A stretch of DNA of 7,004 nt from Clostridiales bacterium (GCA_012799315.1 JAAZLM010000174.1:1-7004), one strand, 5' to 3'. Numbered from the stretch's first letter, positions 1 to 5,266 are shown. A program made the numbers and translations. Notes: generated by a model not told the origin, from the letters alone.

Positions 1-28
1 AAATTGCCGGCTCAAAGTCTGTATCCAT
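1..28 (-). CDS. Start of an unidentified gene, cut by the window edge
   Basis: Only the first nine codons are visible, reading MDTDFEPAI, before the gene leaves the window. The start is supported by a strong ribosome-binding site, AGGGGGAG at 35-42 read on the minus strand, six bases before the ATG. The same G-rich type of site (AGGGGG) precedes the gene starting at 5100. Nothing about function can be said from nine residues. The tRNA-Pro gene lies 150 bases upstream on the same strand with no convincing terminator between them, so partial co-transcription is possible. Confidence 0.6.
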
Positions 29-61
29 ATTTCACTCCCCCTAAATTCGCCGCACTATGTA

Positions 62-88
62 GTAGATATTCTACCCATTAAGGTAGAA
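62..88. repeat. Nested inverted repeats upstream of the first gene
   Basis: Two overlapping palindromic elements share one arm. GTAGA-TAT-TCTAC occupies 62-74, and TTCTACC-CATTAA-GGTAGAA occupies 69-88 with a 7-bp stem and 6-base loop. They lie 20 to 46 bases before the Shine-Dalgarno of the gene starting at 28. This could be an operator or alternative RNA hairpins in its leader. No clear -35/-10 pair for that gene was found. The rest of 89-177 holds only a tandem GCGAATG pair at 141-154. Confidence 0.4.
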
Positions 89-177
89 ATATATGCGATG
101 AACGGGATAGCAGGGATATGGAGATAATCACCTAGCTTTTGCGAATGGCGAATGCCCTACTCTTACGGATATACTTA

Positions 178-254
178 TGGTCGGGGTGACAGGATTTGAA
201 CCTGCGCCCTCTGCGTCCCGAACGCAGCGCTCTACCAAACTGAGCCACACCCCG
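178..254 (-). tRNA. tRNA-Pro (anticodon CGG)
   Basis: Read on the minus strand, a complete cloverleaf is visible. The acceptor arm CGGGGTG pairs with CACCCCG, followed by discriminator A and a genome-encoded CCA end at 178-180. The D-arm has a GCTC/GAGC stem, the anticodon stem CTGCG/CGCAG encloses loop TTCGGGA, and the T-arm has loop TTCAAAT. The anticodon is CGG, which reads the proline codon CCG. The gene is 77 bases long including CCA and has its own promoter just upstream. Confidence 0.96.
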
Positions 255-265
255 ACTACATACTT

Positions 266-294
266 ATTATATCACAGTATTTCATAGATTTAAA
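266..294 (-). promoter_or_regulatory. Promoter of tRNA-Pro
   Basis: On the minus strand, TTTAAA (294-289) is separated by 17 bases from a perfect TATAAT (271-266). A TG one base upstream makes this an extended -10 element. It lies 11 bases before the mature 5' end of tRNA-Pro, so transcription would begin almost at the tRNA. Confidence 0.75.
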
Positions 295-386
295 TACTTT
301 TGATAATTTTTATATGGAAACTTCTACATCAATGCTATGCTCGATGGTCACAAATATTCTATTTACTCACCAATAAATGCGTGATC

Positions 387-414
387 TTGACAAATTTTCA
401 ACACTTACTTTAAA
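387..414 (+). promoter_or_regulatory. Candidate promoter of the GH74 gene
   Basis: A perfect -35 hexamer TTGACA (387-392) is followed after 16 bases by TTTAAA (409-414), a moderate -10. Transcription would start near 421, giving a leader of about 60 bases. A second weaker possibility is the TG-preceded TGTAAA at 444-449. The remainder of the 228-base gap between tRNA-Pro and this gene contains no other convincing gene. Confidence 0.5.
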
Positions 415-458
415 GATATTCCCTACCGAATAATCGTTTATGCTGTAAACTAGAGGTA

Positions 459-472
459 TCAAATAGATTTGA
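459..472. repeat. 14-bp inverted repeat touching the GH74 ribosome-binding site
   Basis: TCAAAT-AG-ATTTGA is a perfect inverted repeat with 6-base arms. Its right end overlaps the Shine-Dalgarno GAGGTG (471-476) of the GH74 gene. The position between the promoter and the start would fit an operator for a repressor. With a 2-base spacer it is a poor RNA hairpin. The binding protein is unknown. Confidence 0.4.
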
Positions 473-482
473 GGTGTAATCG

Positions 483-2837
483 TTGAAAACTAAAGAAAAA
501 ATAAAATATGTTTATAAAAATTGCCCCGTTCCCGGTGGTGGATTCGTTACAGGATTTGTATTCCATCCTAGGGGTGCGAATATCCTATATGCGAGAACCG
601 ACATCGGCGGTGTATATCGCTATGACTTTGATACGGGAATTTGGCATTCCCTCATGAATCATGTGACGGAAGATATGTTATGGGAGGCGAATCCCCTTTC
701 AATCGCCGTATGTGAAAATGATGAAGATTCCCTCTATATTGCTTGCGGTAATTCTGTGAGCGGACTCCTATGCGTATCCCGTGATAGGGGGGATTCGTTC
801 GAATACTTCCCGATGCCGACGGGGATACACGGCAATGCTCCCGGACGAGGAACTGGGGAGCGTCTGCAAGTTGATAAGAATGGCACTATCTATTATGGAT
901 CACAGATTGATGGGCTAATGCGCTCCACCGATGGCGGAGAAAATTGGGAATTCATCAATGTATGTGAGGAAGGCGCACATAACGAGAAAGATATAACATT
1001 CGTTTGGATTCATCCAGACAATCCGGAAATGATCGTCGTATCAACGTCGGGGCAGTATAATTCGCCCGCTCCCGCAGTGCGTGGTGCAAGTCTATATGTT
1101 TCTACCGATGCGGGTAGCAGTTTCACCATTATGCAGGGACAGCCGGAGCCTTTAATAGATATACGTTCAAAATATGCTGGATATGTCGGGCAAAGGGCAA
1201 CTTTTGACGGGGAGTATCTATATATATCGATGTCAGCATCGGGGGAGCGTGCCTTCCGTGAAAGTTGGAGTTGCTATGCTTGCGACTCGGGCGATCTATT
1301 CGATGGTGCAGTTCTGCGATATGGGATTGACGGCAATGATATTATTAATGTTAAGAACATCACTCCAAGAATTGAAGGTTTCATCGATGAGGATTGCCCC
1401 GCACGAATGGTCGGCGGCGGAATTGGGGGAATAGCAGTATCGCCCGATAGGGAGGGGACAATTATATGCACAACGCAATATACTCCCGACGGTGAATATA
1501 TCTTCTTCTCCGATAATTATGGTGATAGTTGGGTGCCGATATTACACGATCTTAAAATCGGGAAAATGGATTTCACAGTTCCTTATATGAAGCCCGAATA
1601 TAATGGGAATTCATCTTTAATACATTGGATGAGCGATTTAAAGATAGATCCATTCAATAGTAATAGGGCGGTATTCAATACGGGCACGGGTATTTTCATG
1701 ACTGAGAATCTAGGCGATGCTCCAAGCGGTACAGTCGTATGGCGCCCCGAATGCGACGGTGTAGAAGAAACAGTCCATCTCAATGTATATAGCCCGCCGG
1801 CTGGCGATGTAAAAGTAATTGATATTATCGGCGATTTAGGGGGATTCGCATTTACGGATCTTGATAAACCGTGCGAGAATACCTTTGCCGATAAAGATGG
1901 TAATAGATATATCACTTGCATAAATGGCGACTTCCCCGATAGTAATCCTTATACAGTAGTGGCAACACCACGAGCAAATTGGTCGGGAACGACCGAGGGT
2001 GGTATCATCATTTCCGATGACCAATGCAAGAATTGGACTCTACTACCGCAACCATATGGTCTAACTCCATTCATTGATGGATTGATTGATGTAATTCGTC
2101 AGCCGAATAACAATTCTGGATGGGTGGCAATTTCTGCGGATGGTGGTACAATCGTGTGGACAATCGGGCAAAGGCTACGCATACCGATTACCGCTGTTGT
2201 CTATACACGGGATCGGGGAGAAAATTGGCACAGATCTAAGATTTTCGACCTTGATGGCGAGTTAATTGAAGATAATGATAAAGAAATGAAAGTTATGGCG
2301 GACAGGGTTAACGCTGATATTTTCTATGCTTTTAGTAATGATGCTACTTTCTTCGTTAGCCGTGATGGAGGAGAAACATTCCACCAAAGGCAACGCCCTG
2401 AAGGATTCTACATTGGGCATTTATCCGGAATCGATGGTGGTAATAATGCCGAAATCCGTGTCGAAAGCGGTAAAGAGGGCGTAATTTGGATCGCAATGAA
2501 TGAGGGCGGACTATGGCGAGTGGAATACGATAGAATTACCGATGCTTTCACCGGTAGAAGAATCTCAAAAGAAGGGGACAAAGTTAAATGCCAAGGCATG
2601 GGTAAGAATGCTCCGAACAGTGAATATAAGACTTTATACATCAATGGTACAATCGATGGTGAATATGGCTTCTGGCGCTCATTCGACGAGGGGGAGAGCT
2701 GGCAGAGGATTAACGATGAAAATCAAATGTACGGTAGTATTCGCAGTATTGCCGGTGATCCACGGACATTTGGCAGATTCTATCTTGCGACTGGTACAAG
2801 GGGAATCCTATACGGACAACCTGCCGATAAAGAATAA
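483..2837 (+). CDS. GH74 family glycoside hydrolase (xyloglucanase type), no signal peptide
   Basis: This 784-residue protein is a glycoside hydrolase of family 74, whose members cleave the beta-1,4-glucan backbone of xyloglucan with inversion. The family fold is two seven-bladed beta-propellers. Seen here: the hallmark N-terminal block GGGFVTGF...YARTDIGGVYR (about residues 18-46), PGRGTGERL (120-128), and Asp-boxes (SxDxGxxW/F) at 99, 148, 207, 575, 626 and 733. Degenerate boxes lie at 343 and 511. From family knowledge, the catalytic pair maps to D40 (in ARTDIGG) and D451 (in IIGDLGG). Length matches a bare catalytic module without a carbohydrate-binding or dockerin domain. The start is TTG, supported by GAGGTG six bases upstream, and no ATG alternative fits. 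The N-terminus (MKTKEKIKYVYK) is charged and not a signal peptide, so I infer a cytoplasmic enzyme acting on imported oligosaccharides. The gene is alone in its transcription unit. Confidence 0.93.
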   Translation: MKTKEKIKYVYKNCPVPGGGFVTGFVFHPRGANILYARTDIGGVYRYDFDTGIWHSLMNHVTEDMLWEANPLSIAVCENDEDSLYIACGNSVSGLLCVSRDRGDSFEYFPMPTGIHGNAPGRGTGERLQVDKNGTIYYGSQIDGLMRSTDGGENWEFINVCEEGAHNEKDITFVWIHPDNPEMIVVSTSGQYNSPAPAVRGASLYVSTDAGSSFTIMQGQPEPLIDIRSKYAGYVGQRATFDGEYLYISMSASGERAFRESWSCYACDSGDLFDGAVLRYGIDGNDIINVKNITPRIEGFIDEDCPARMVGGGIGGIAVSPDREGTIICTTQYTPDGEYIFFSDNYGDSWVPILHDLKIGKMDFTVPYMKPEYNGNSSLIHWMSDLKIDPFNSNRAVFNTGTGIFMTENLGDAPSGTVVWRPECDGVEETVHLNVYSPPAGDVKVIDIIGDLGGFAFTDLDKPCENTFADKDGNRYITCINGDFPDSNPYTVVATPRANWSGTTEGGIIISDDQCKNWTLLPQPYGLTPFIDGLIDVIRQPNNNSGWVAISADGGTIVWTIGQRLRIPITAVVYTRDRGENWHRSKIFDLDGELIEDNDKEMKVMADRVNADIFYAFSNDATFFVSRDGGETFHQRQRPEGFYIGHLSGIDGGNNAEIRVESGKEGVIWIAMNEGGLWRVEYDRITDAFTGRRISKEGDKVKCQGMGKNAPNSEYKTLYINGTIDGEYGFWRSFDEGESWQRINDENQMYGSIRSIAGDPRTFGRFYLATGTRGILYGQPADKE

Positions 2838-2839
2838 AA

Positions 2840-2870
2840 AAAGCCATAAGGGGGTCCCCCTTATGGCTTT
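2840..2870. terminator. Bidirectional intrinsic terminator between the GH74 and DtxR-family genes
   Basis: A perfect 15-bp inverted repeat, AAAGCCATAAGGGGG and its complement, is centred on T2855. The innermost pairs must open to form a small loop. Read on the minus strand the hairpin is followed by a run of seven T, making it a strong terminator for the repressor gene. On the plus strand the tail is weaker (CTTTCTTATT) but adequate for the GH74 gene. It begins three bases after the GH74 stop and ends four bases before the repressor stop. Confidence 0.92.
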
Positions 2871-2874
2871 CTTA

Positions 2875-3255
2875 TTACCCATTAGTTTTAATATCGTTGT
2901 CAACGTGCTTTTTAATTGCCTCAAAACTCTCAACACTTATTATATGTTCAATGCGACAAGCATCTTCCGCCGCTGTTTCCTCATTGACACCGAGGGAAAC
3001 TAGCCATCTTGTGAGGAGTTTGTGCCGCTCATACATTATTTCTGCTATATCTAGACCGGTATTTGTAAGAGTGATATATCCATCACCGTCAATATCGATA
3101 TAACCGCCTTTTCGCAGCTTTTTCATAGCGACGCTAACACTGGGCTTTGAATAATCTAGTTCATTGACAATATCGATCGAACGAACATTGCCAAGCCGCT
3201 TGCTTAAAACTAATATCGTTTCAAGATAATTCTCCGACGATTCGAGTATCTTCAT
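2875..3255 (-). CDS. DtxR/MntR-family metal-dependent transcriptional repressor
   Basis: This 126-residue cytoplasmic DNA-binding protein belongs to the DtxR/MntR family, which represses metal-uptake genes when loaded with Fe(II) or Mn(II). An N-terminal winged helix-turn-helix spans about 8-65, with recognition helix around YSKPSVSVAMKKL (35-47). A helical metal-binding and dimerisation domain follows (66-118). There is no SH3-like domain, so the architecture is the short MntR type. By alignment from memory, ligands of the family map to N9, E12, H78, C100, E103 and H104. C100 resembles the Cys of DtxR/IdeR rather than the Glu of MntR, and N9 replaces Asp (MntR) or Met (DtxR). The start is set by GAGGTG (3262-3267) six bases before the ATG. 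The gene is alone on its strand and no metal transporter is visible nearby, so its targets lie elsewhere. Metal specificity cannot be called. Confidence 0.9.
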   Translation of the reverse strand: MKILESSENYLETILVLSKRLGNVRSIDIVNELDYSKPSVSVAMKKLRKGGYIDIDGDGYITLTNTGLDIAEIMYERHKLLTRWLVSLGVNEETAAEDACRIEHIISVESFEAIKKHVDNDIKTNG

Positions 3256-3279
3256 CTATCACACCTCACACTATTATTT

Positions 3280-3309
3280 ACTATAATGGTAACATATTTT
3301 TCGGGTGAA
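3280..3309 (-). promoter_or_regulatory. Candidate promoter of the DtxR-family gene
   Basis: On the minus strand, TTCACC (3309-3304) is followed after 18 bases by TATAGT (3285-3280). The start of transcription would fall near 3273, just before the ribosome-binding site at 3262-3267. The -10 lies inside TTAC...GTAA, a weak inverted repeat that might be a self-operator. The match to consensus is moderate. Confidence 0.45.
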
Positions 3310-3353
3310 TTCAAATTAAATAAGAACATTTGTGCATAATACACTATATAATT

Positions 3354-3370
3354 ATGTGACTTTATCACAT
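3354..3370. repeat. 17-bp inverted repeat ATGTGA-N5-TCACAT in the divergent intergenic region
   Basis: Perfect 6-base arms flank the spacer CTTTA, 16 bases upstream of the tRNA-Thr -35 box and about 100 bases upstream of the repressor start. It resembles TGTGA-TCACA sites of CRP- and Rex-type regulators, but those normally have a 6-base spacer. Its regulator is therefore unassigned. Confidence 0.45.
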
Positions 3371-3385
3371 TGGAGAAATTAACAC

Positions 3386-3414
3386 TTGACAATATTGAGA
3401 TTAACGGTTATTAT
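3386..3414 (+). promoter_or_regulatory. Promoter of tRNA-Thr
   Basis: A perfect TTGACA (3386-3391) is followed after 17 bases by TATTAT (3409-3414), five of six matches. An overlapping perfect TATAAT at 3412-3417 would give a 20-base spacer and is less likely. The predicted start near 3421 is about 20 bases before the tRNA. Confidence 0.82.
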
Positions 3415-3442
3415 AATCTAGTTAGGGTAAAATGTGATGAAT

Positions 3443-3518
3443 GCTACTGTGGCTCAGTCGGTAGAGCAGCTGATTCGTAATCAGCAGGTCGCCGGTTCGA
3501 TTCCGGCCAGTAGCTCCA
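3443..3518 (+). tRNA. tRNA-Thr (anticodon CGT)
   Basis: A complete cloverleaf is visible. Acceptor GCTACTG pairs with CAGTAGC, followed by discriminator T and encoded CCA. The D-arm has a GCTC/GAGC stem, the anticodon stem GCTGA/TCAGC encloses loop TTCGTAA, and the T-arm GCCGG/CCGGC has loop TTCGATT. The anticodon CGT reads the threonine codon ACG. The length is 76 bases. Confidence 0.97.
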
Positions 3519-3526
3519 TAGAATAA

Positions 3527-3570
3527 AACCGCTAAAGCCGTGTTTAAAGGCTTTAGCGGTTGTTTTTGTT
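3527..3570. terminator. Terminator after tRNA-Thr, also serving the opposing operon
   Basis: A 13-bp stem, AACCGCTAAAGCC (3527-3539) with GGCTTTAGCGGTT (3549-3561), has a 9-base loop and is followed by TGTTTTTGTT. On the minus strand the same stem is followed by TTTTATTC. It lies ten bases past the stop of the zinc-ribbon gene and probably ends that operon as well. Confidence 0.9.
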
Positions 3571-3579
3571 CGATCGGGA

Positions 3580-3789
3580 TTAAGCTTTCCACCTATATCC
3601 ACAATTTTGGCATACTCCATATGTGACTACTTTACTACCCTTCCGTATAAGTAAAGGTATCCAGATCGTCGCACCGAGAGTAATCATGGTTAGGAGGATC
3701 CAGAAGATCGACATTAGGCAACCACGCTTCTTCTGTTTGGCGACAATTTGAAAGTTAATATTATCACTACCGCATTTGCGACAACCCAT
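3580..3789 (-). CDS. Small membrane-associated zinc-ribbon protein (LITAF-like layout)
   Basis: This 69-residue protein has two CxxC knuckles, C3/C6 (MGCRKCGS) and C60/C63 (GVCQNCGYRW), separated by a hydrophobic segment at about 25-47. A basic stretch KQKKRGC comes just before that segment. The two knuckles probably form one zinc site, so both must lie on the same side of the membrane and the hydrophobic part would be a re-entrant or in-plane insert. LITAF-domain proteins are built this way. The start at 3789 is preferred because GGGGG (wobble pairing with the anti-Shine-Dalgarno) sits eight bases before it and the knuckle then begins directly at the N-terminus. A longer form from ATG 3810 overlaps the preceding stop as ATGA and adds MNFGGFT, but it lacks its own ribosome-binding site. 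This is the last gene of the operon. No function is assigned. Confidence 0.75.
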   Translation of the reverse strand: MGCRKCGSDNINFQIVAKQKKRGCLMSIFWILLTMITLGATIWIPLLIRKGSKVVTYGVCQNCGYRWKA

Positions 3790-3806
3790 TGTAAAACCCC
3801 CAAAAT

Positions 3807-4469
3807 TCATATTGATCTGATTCGGCGAAATGTTCTTACTTGACGTTTTTCTTGATAGTCACTATATAGTGAACTAGCTTTCCTAATATTATTCATAATT
3901 TTTTGCGGATTGTCGAATGCACAGGTGAATTTGAATTCCTCTATTTCCTTATGACCGTTTTCGTTCAGCCACCAATTTTCAAACTTAATGTTGCCCCGCC
4001 AAATCGTATAACGCAGCCGAATGTTGGTATCGAGGTATTCAAGGCACCTCCCCCGGCATAAGAATCTATTATAGTTGACGAATTCGATACTATCAAAATC
4101 GCCAAGAGGAATAACACGCACTTTAAGATAGATGTCGGGATCCCTTGCTAGCTTTATTCGACCGCAATATCTGCTGAAAATCACGACTTTTTCAGCTATC
4201 TCAATATAGGTATACTTCTTATGTAGCTTATAAATTGGGCGCAGAATCAGGACACTCACCATTATTATAAGTGCAATTATCAATAGTGCGCCAAGTATGA
4301 AGAGTGAAAAAACTTTCATTAATTCGGCGCTGTTTTCCCCGTCTTTTTTAAGCCAAATAAGTAGCAACAATGTTAAGATTGCCTGCATGAAAGGAGCGCA
4401 AATTAAGAAAACAATAATCCCATAATTCCTTTTTAATAGGCGGGGGCTAATTGGATAGAATCTTCTCAC
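3807..4469 (-). CDS. Membrane protein with two N-terminal helices and a possible PH-like domain
   Basis: This 220-residue protein is unrecognised at family level. A basic N-terminus is followed by two predicted transmembrane segments (about 17-40 and 53-77), placing the remaining residues in the cytoplasm. The region 88-200 alternates short strands (YTYIEIAEKVVIFSR, KVRVIPLGDFDSIEFV) and ends in an amphipathic helix (PQKIMNNIRKAS). That is the pattern of bacterial PH-like domains of the YdbT/DUF304 kind, an inference from pattern only. The C-terminus is strongly basic (KRQVRTFRRIRSI). The GTG start is chosen because AAGGAG lies eight bases before it. The ATG at 4493 extends the frame by eight codons but has no ribosome-binding site. 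The stop overlaps ATG 3810 of the zinc-ribbon gene as ATGA, indicating one operon. Confidence 0.75.
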   Translation of the reverse strand: MRRFYPISPRLLKRNYGIIVFLICAPFMQAILTLLLLIWLKKDGENSAELMKVFSLFILGALLIIALIIMVSVLILRPIYKLHKKYTYIEIAEKVVIFSRYCGRIKLARDPDIYLKVRVIPLGDFDSIEFVNYNRFLCRGRCLEYLDTNIRLRYTIWRGNIKFENWWLNENGHKEIEEFKFTCAFDNPQKIMNNIRKASSLYSDYQEKRQVRTFRRIRSI

Positions 4470-4503
4470 TGTTGAAACTCCTTGTGATGGCATTAAGGCT
4501 CAT
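4447..4503 (-). CDS. Possible 18-residue leader peptide overlapping the membrane-protein start
   Basis: A short frame, MSLNAITRSFNSEKILSN, begins at ATG 4503 with a good Shine-Dalgarno, AGAAGGTG at 4510-4517, six bases upstream. That site overlaps the stop codon of the preceding gene. The frame runs out of register across the GTG start at 4469 and stops 22 bases inside the membrane-protein gene. It could couple translation of neighbouring genes, or it could be chance. Confidence 0.25.
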   Translation of the reverse strand: MSLNAITRSFNSEKILSN

Positions 4504-4515
4504 TGACCACACCTT

Positions 4516-5100
4516 CTATGCGAATACTTGACCATATTTTTTTATATCGCCCGAATATATTAGCTGCAAATTATCCATATGGCGGAAGTCATCGGGCTTA
4601 ACAAGGGATAATCTCTTATCAAAATTGATTATTCCTGCCTCTTGTAAGATATATGCAACGAATTGAGAACACATGAAGCTATGCTTTGGCTTGATCGGGA
4701 TATTGAAAATCATTGTTAGGAATCCAAGCAAATTATATTTATATAACTTCTTATCATTATCGAATTTCTCAATTAAACTATTGAACCGTAGATATTGCTC
4801 ATATGTGACAGGAATTTTATATATAACGCATGGCACACTTGAATACATTCCAAATACACCATCTGTAATATTTTCTTTAGTGAATCCCGCCGGGAATAAT
4901 TTCGGCGCATTCTGTCTAGCGAAACTGAACATGTTAGCTAATCGCTCATCAGTCGATACAGATACATGGTTGAACGGCGCCCGTGTGTAGAATTTTATCA
5001 GTCTTGATACCCTTGTTCCAGTTTGGGTAAGAACAAGATATAGTGCGTATTCATCCTTTATATCAATGGAGTCCATGCTCTCCCTCTTATATAGTAACAT
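4516..5100 (-). CDS. Circularly permuted NlpC/P60-like (YiiX/LRAT-type) papain-fold protein
   Basis: This 194-residue protein has the order of motifs of permuted papain-fold enzymes. The conserved histidine comes first, H45 in APFNHVSVS, and the nucleophilic cysteine second, C144 in SFMCSQFVAYIL. Related groups (YiiX, YebB, LRAT and H-REV107) act as amidases, peptidases or acyltransferases on peptides or lipids, so the exact reaction is open. The opening block YALYLVLTQTGTRVSRLIKFYT and the closing KPDDFRHMDNLQLIYSG look conserved as I recall them from uncharacterised Bacillota proteins. No signal peptide or transmembrane segment is evident, so it is probably cytoplasmic or peripheral. The start at 5100 follows AGGGGG by eight bases. 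An alternative ATG eight codons in, after GAGGGAG, has too short a spacing. It is the first gene of a three-gene operon with two membrane-associated partners. Confidence 0.8.
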   Translation of the reverse strand: MLLYKRESMDSIDIKDEYALYLVLTQTGTRVSRLIKFYTRAPFNHVSVSTDERLANMFSFARQNAPKLFPAGFTKENITDGVFGMYSSVPCVIYKIPVTYEQYLRFNSLIEKFDNDKKLYKYNLLGFLTMIFNIPIKPKHSFMCSQFVAYILQEAGIINFDKRLSLVKPDDFRHMDNLQLIYSGDIKKYGQVFA

Positions 5101-5134
5101 TTCATAGTCCCCCTAAATTACATTCTCGAAGACT

Positions 5135-5163
5135 ATTATAACTGATTATTTAGGATTTGTACA
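5135..5163 (-). promoter_or_regulatory. Promoter of the three-gene minus-strand operon
   Basis: On the minus strand, TGTACA (5163-5158) is followed after 17 bases by a perfect TATAAT (5140-5135). Transcription would start near 5128, giving a leader of roughly 28 bases to the ATG at 5100. This region is divergent with the PilZ operon. Confidence 0.7.
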
Positions 5164-5167
5164 GTGC

Positions 5168-5195
5168 TTGACTAAAATGAATTTTATGTTAACAT
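5168..5195 (+). promoter_or_regulatory. Upstream candidate promoter with palindrome ATGTTAACAT
   Basis: TTGACT (5168-5173) is followed after 16 bases by TAACAT (5190-5195), with an extended TG at 5187-5188. The -10 lies inside a perfect 10-bp palindrome, ATGTTAACAT (5186-5195). AACAT recurs at 5211 and ATGTT at 5235, so this cluster may be an operator. It is the weaker of two plus-strand candidates here. Confidence 0.35.
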
Positions 5196-5237
5196 TCCGT
5201 TTGCGACCGTAACATATTCGCTGATAGCAATTTCATG

Positions 5238-5266
5238 TTGCAATTTTAATTTTTTTAATGTATAAT
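5238..5266 (+). promoter_or_regulatory. Main candidate promoter of the PilZ-sensor operon
   Basis: TTGCAA (5238-5243) is followed after exactly 17 AT-rich bases by a perfect TATAAT (5261-5266). The predicted start near 5273 leaves an unusually long leader of about 149 bases before the PilZ start codon at 5422. Confidence 0.7.

Noticed and set aside
141..154. Tandem GCGAATG repeat as a possible repeat array
   Set aside because: There are only two copies of seven bases, with no further units nearby. No CRISPR-like or mobile-element repeats were found in the window.
314..376. Twenty-codon plus-strand frame between tRNA-Pro and the GH74 gene
   Set aside because: No Shine-Dalgarno lies before its ATG, it precedes the likely promoter, and the peptide shows no leader features.
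483..2837. Sialidase annotation for the BNR-repeat protein
   Set aside because: Asp-boxes occur in sialidases too, but the YARTDIGG block, the PGRGTGERL block and the second aspartate in IIGDLGG are GH74 features, and no arginine triad of sialidases was recognised.
2500..3003. Plus-strand open frame running through the end of the GH74 gene and into the repressor gene
   Set aside because: It crosses a strong terminator, overlaps two well-supported genes in other frames and has no ribosome-binding site.
3354..3370. CRP or Rex binding site
   Set aside because: The half-sites fit, but the spacer is five bases rather than six, and no such regulator is in the window, so only an unassigned inverted repeat is reported.
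4673..4990. Plus-strand open frame antisense to the permuted papain-fold gene
   Set aside because: It is a shadow of a gene with recognisable conserved motifs on the minus strand and has no supporting start signal.
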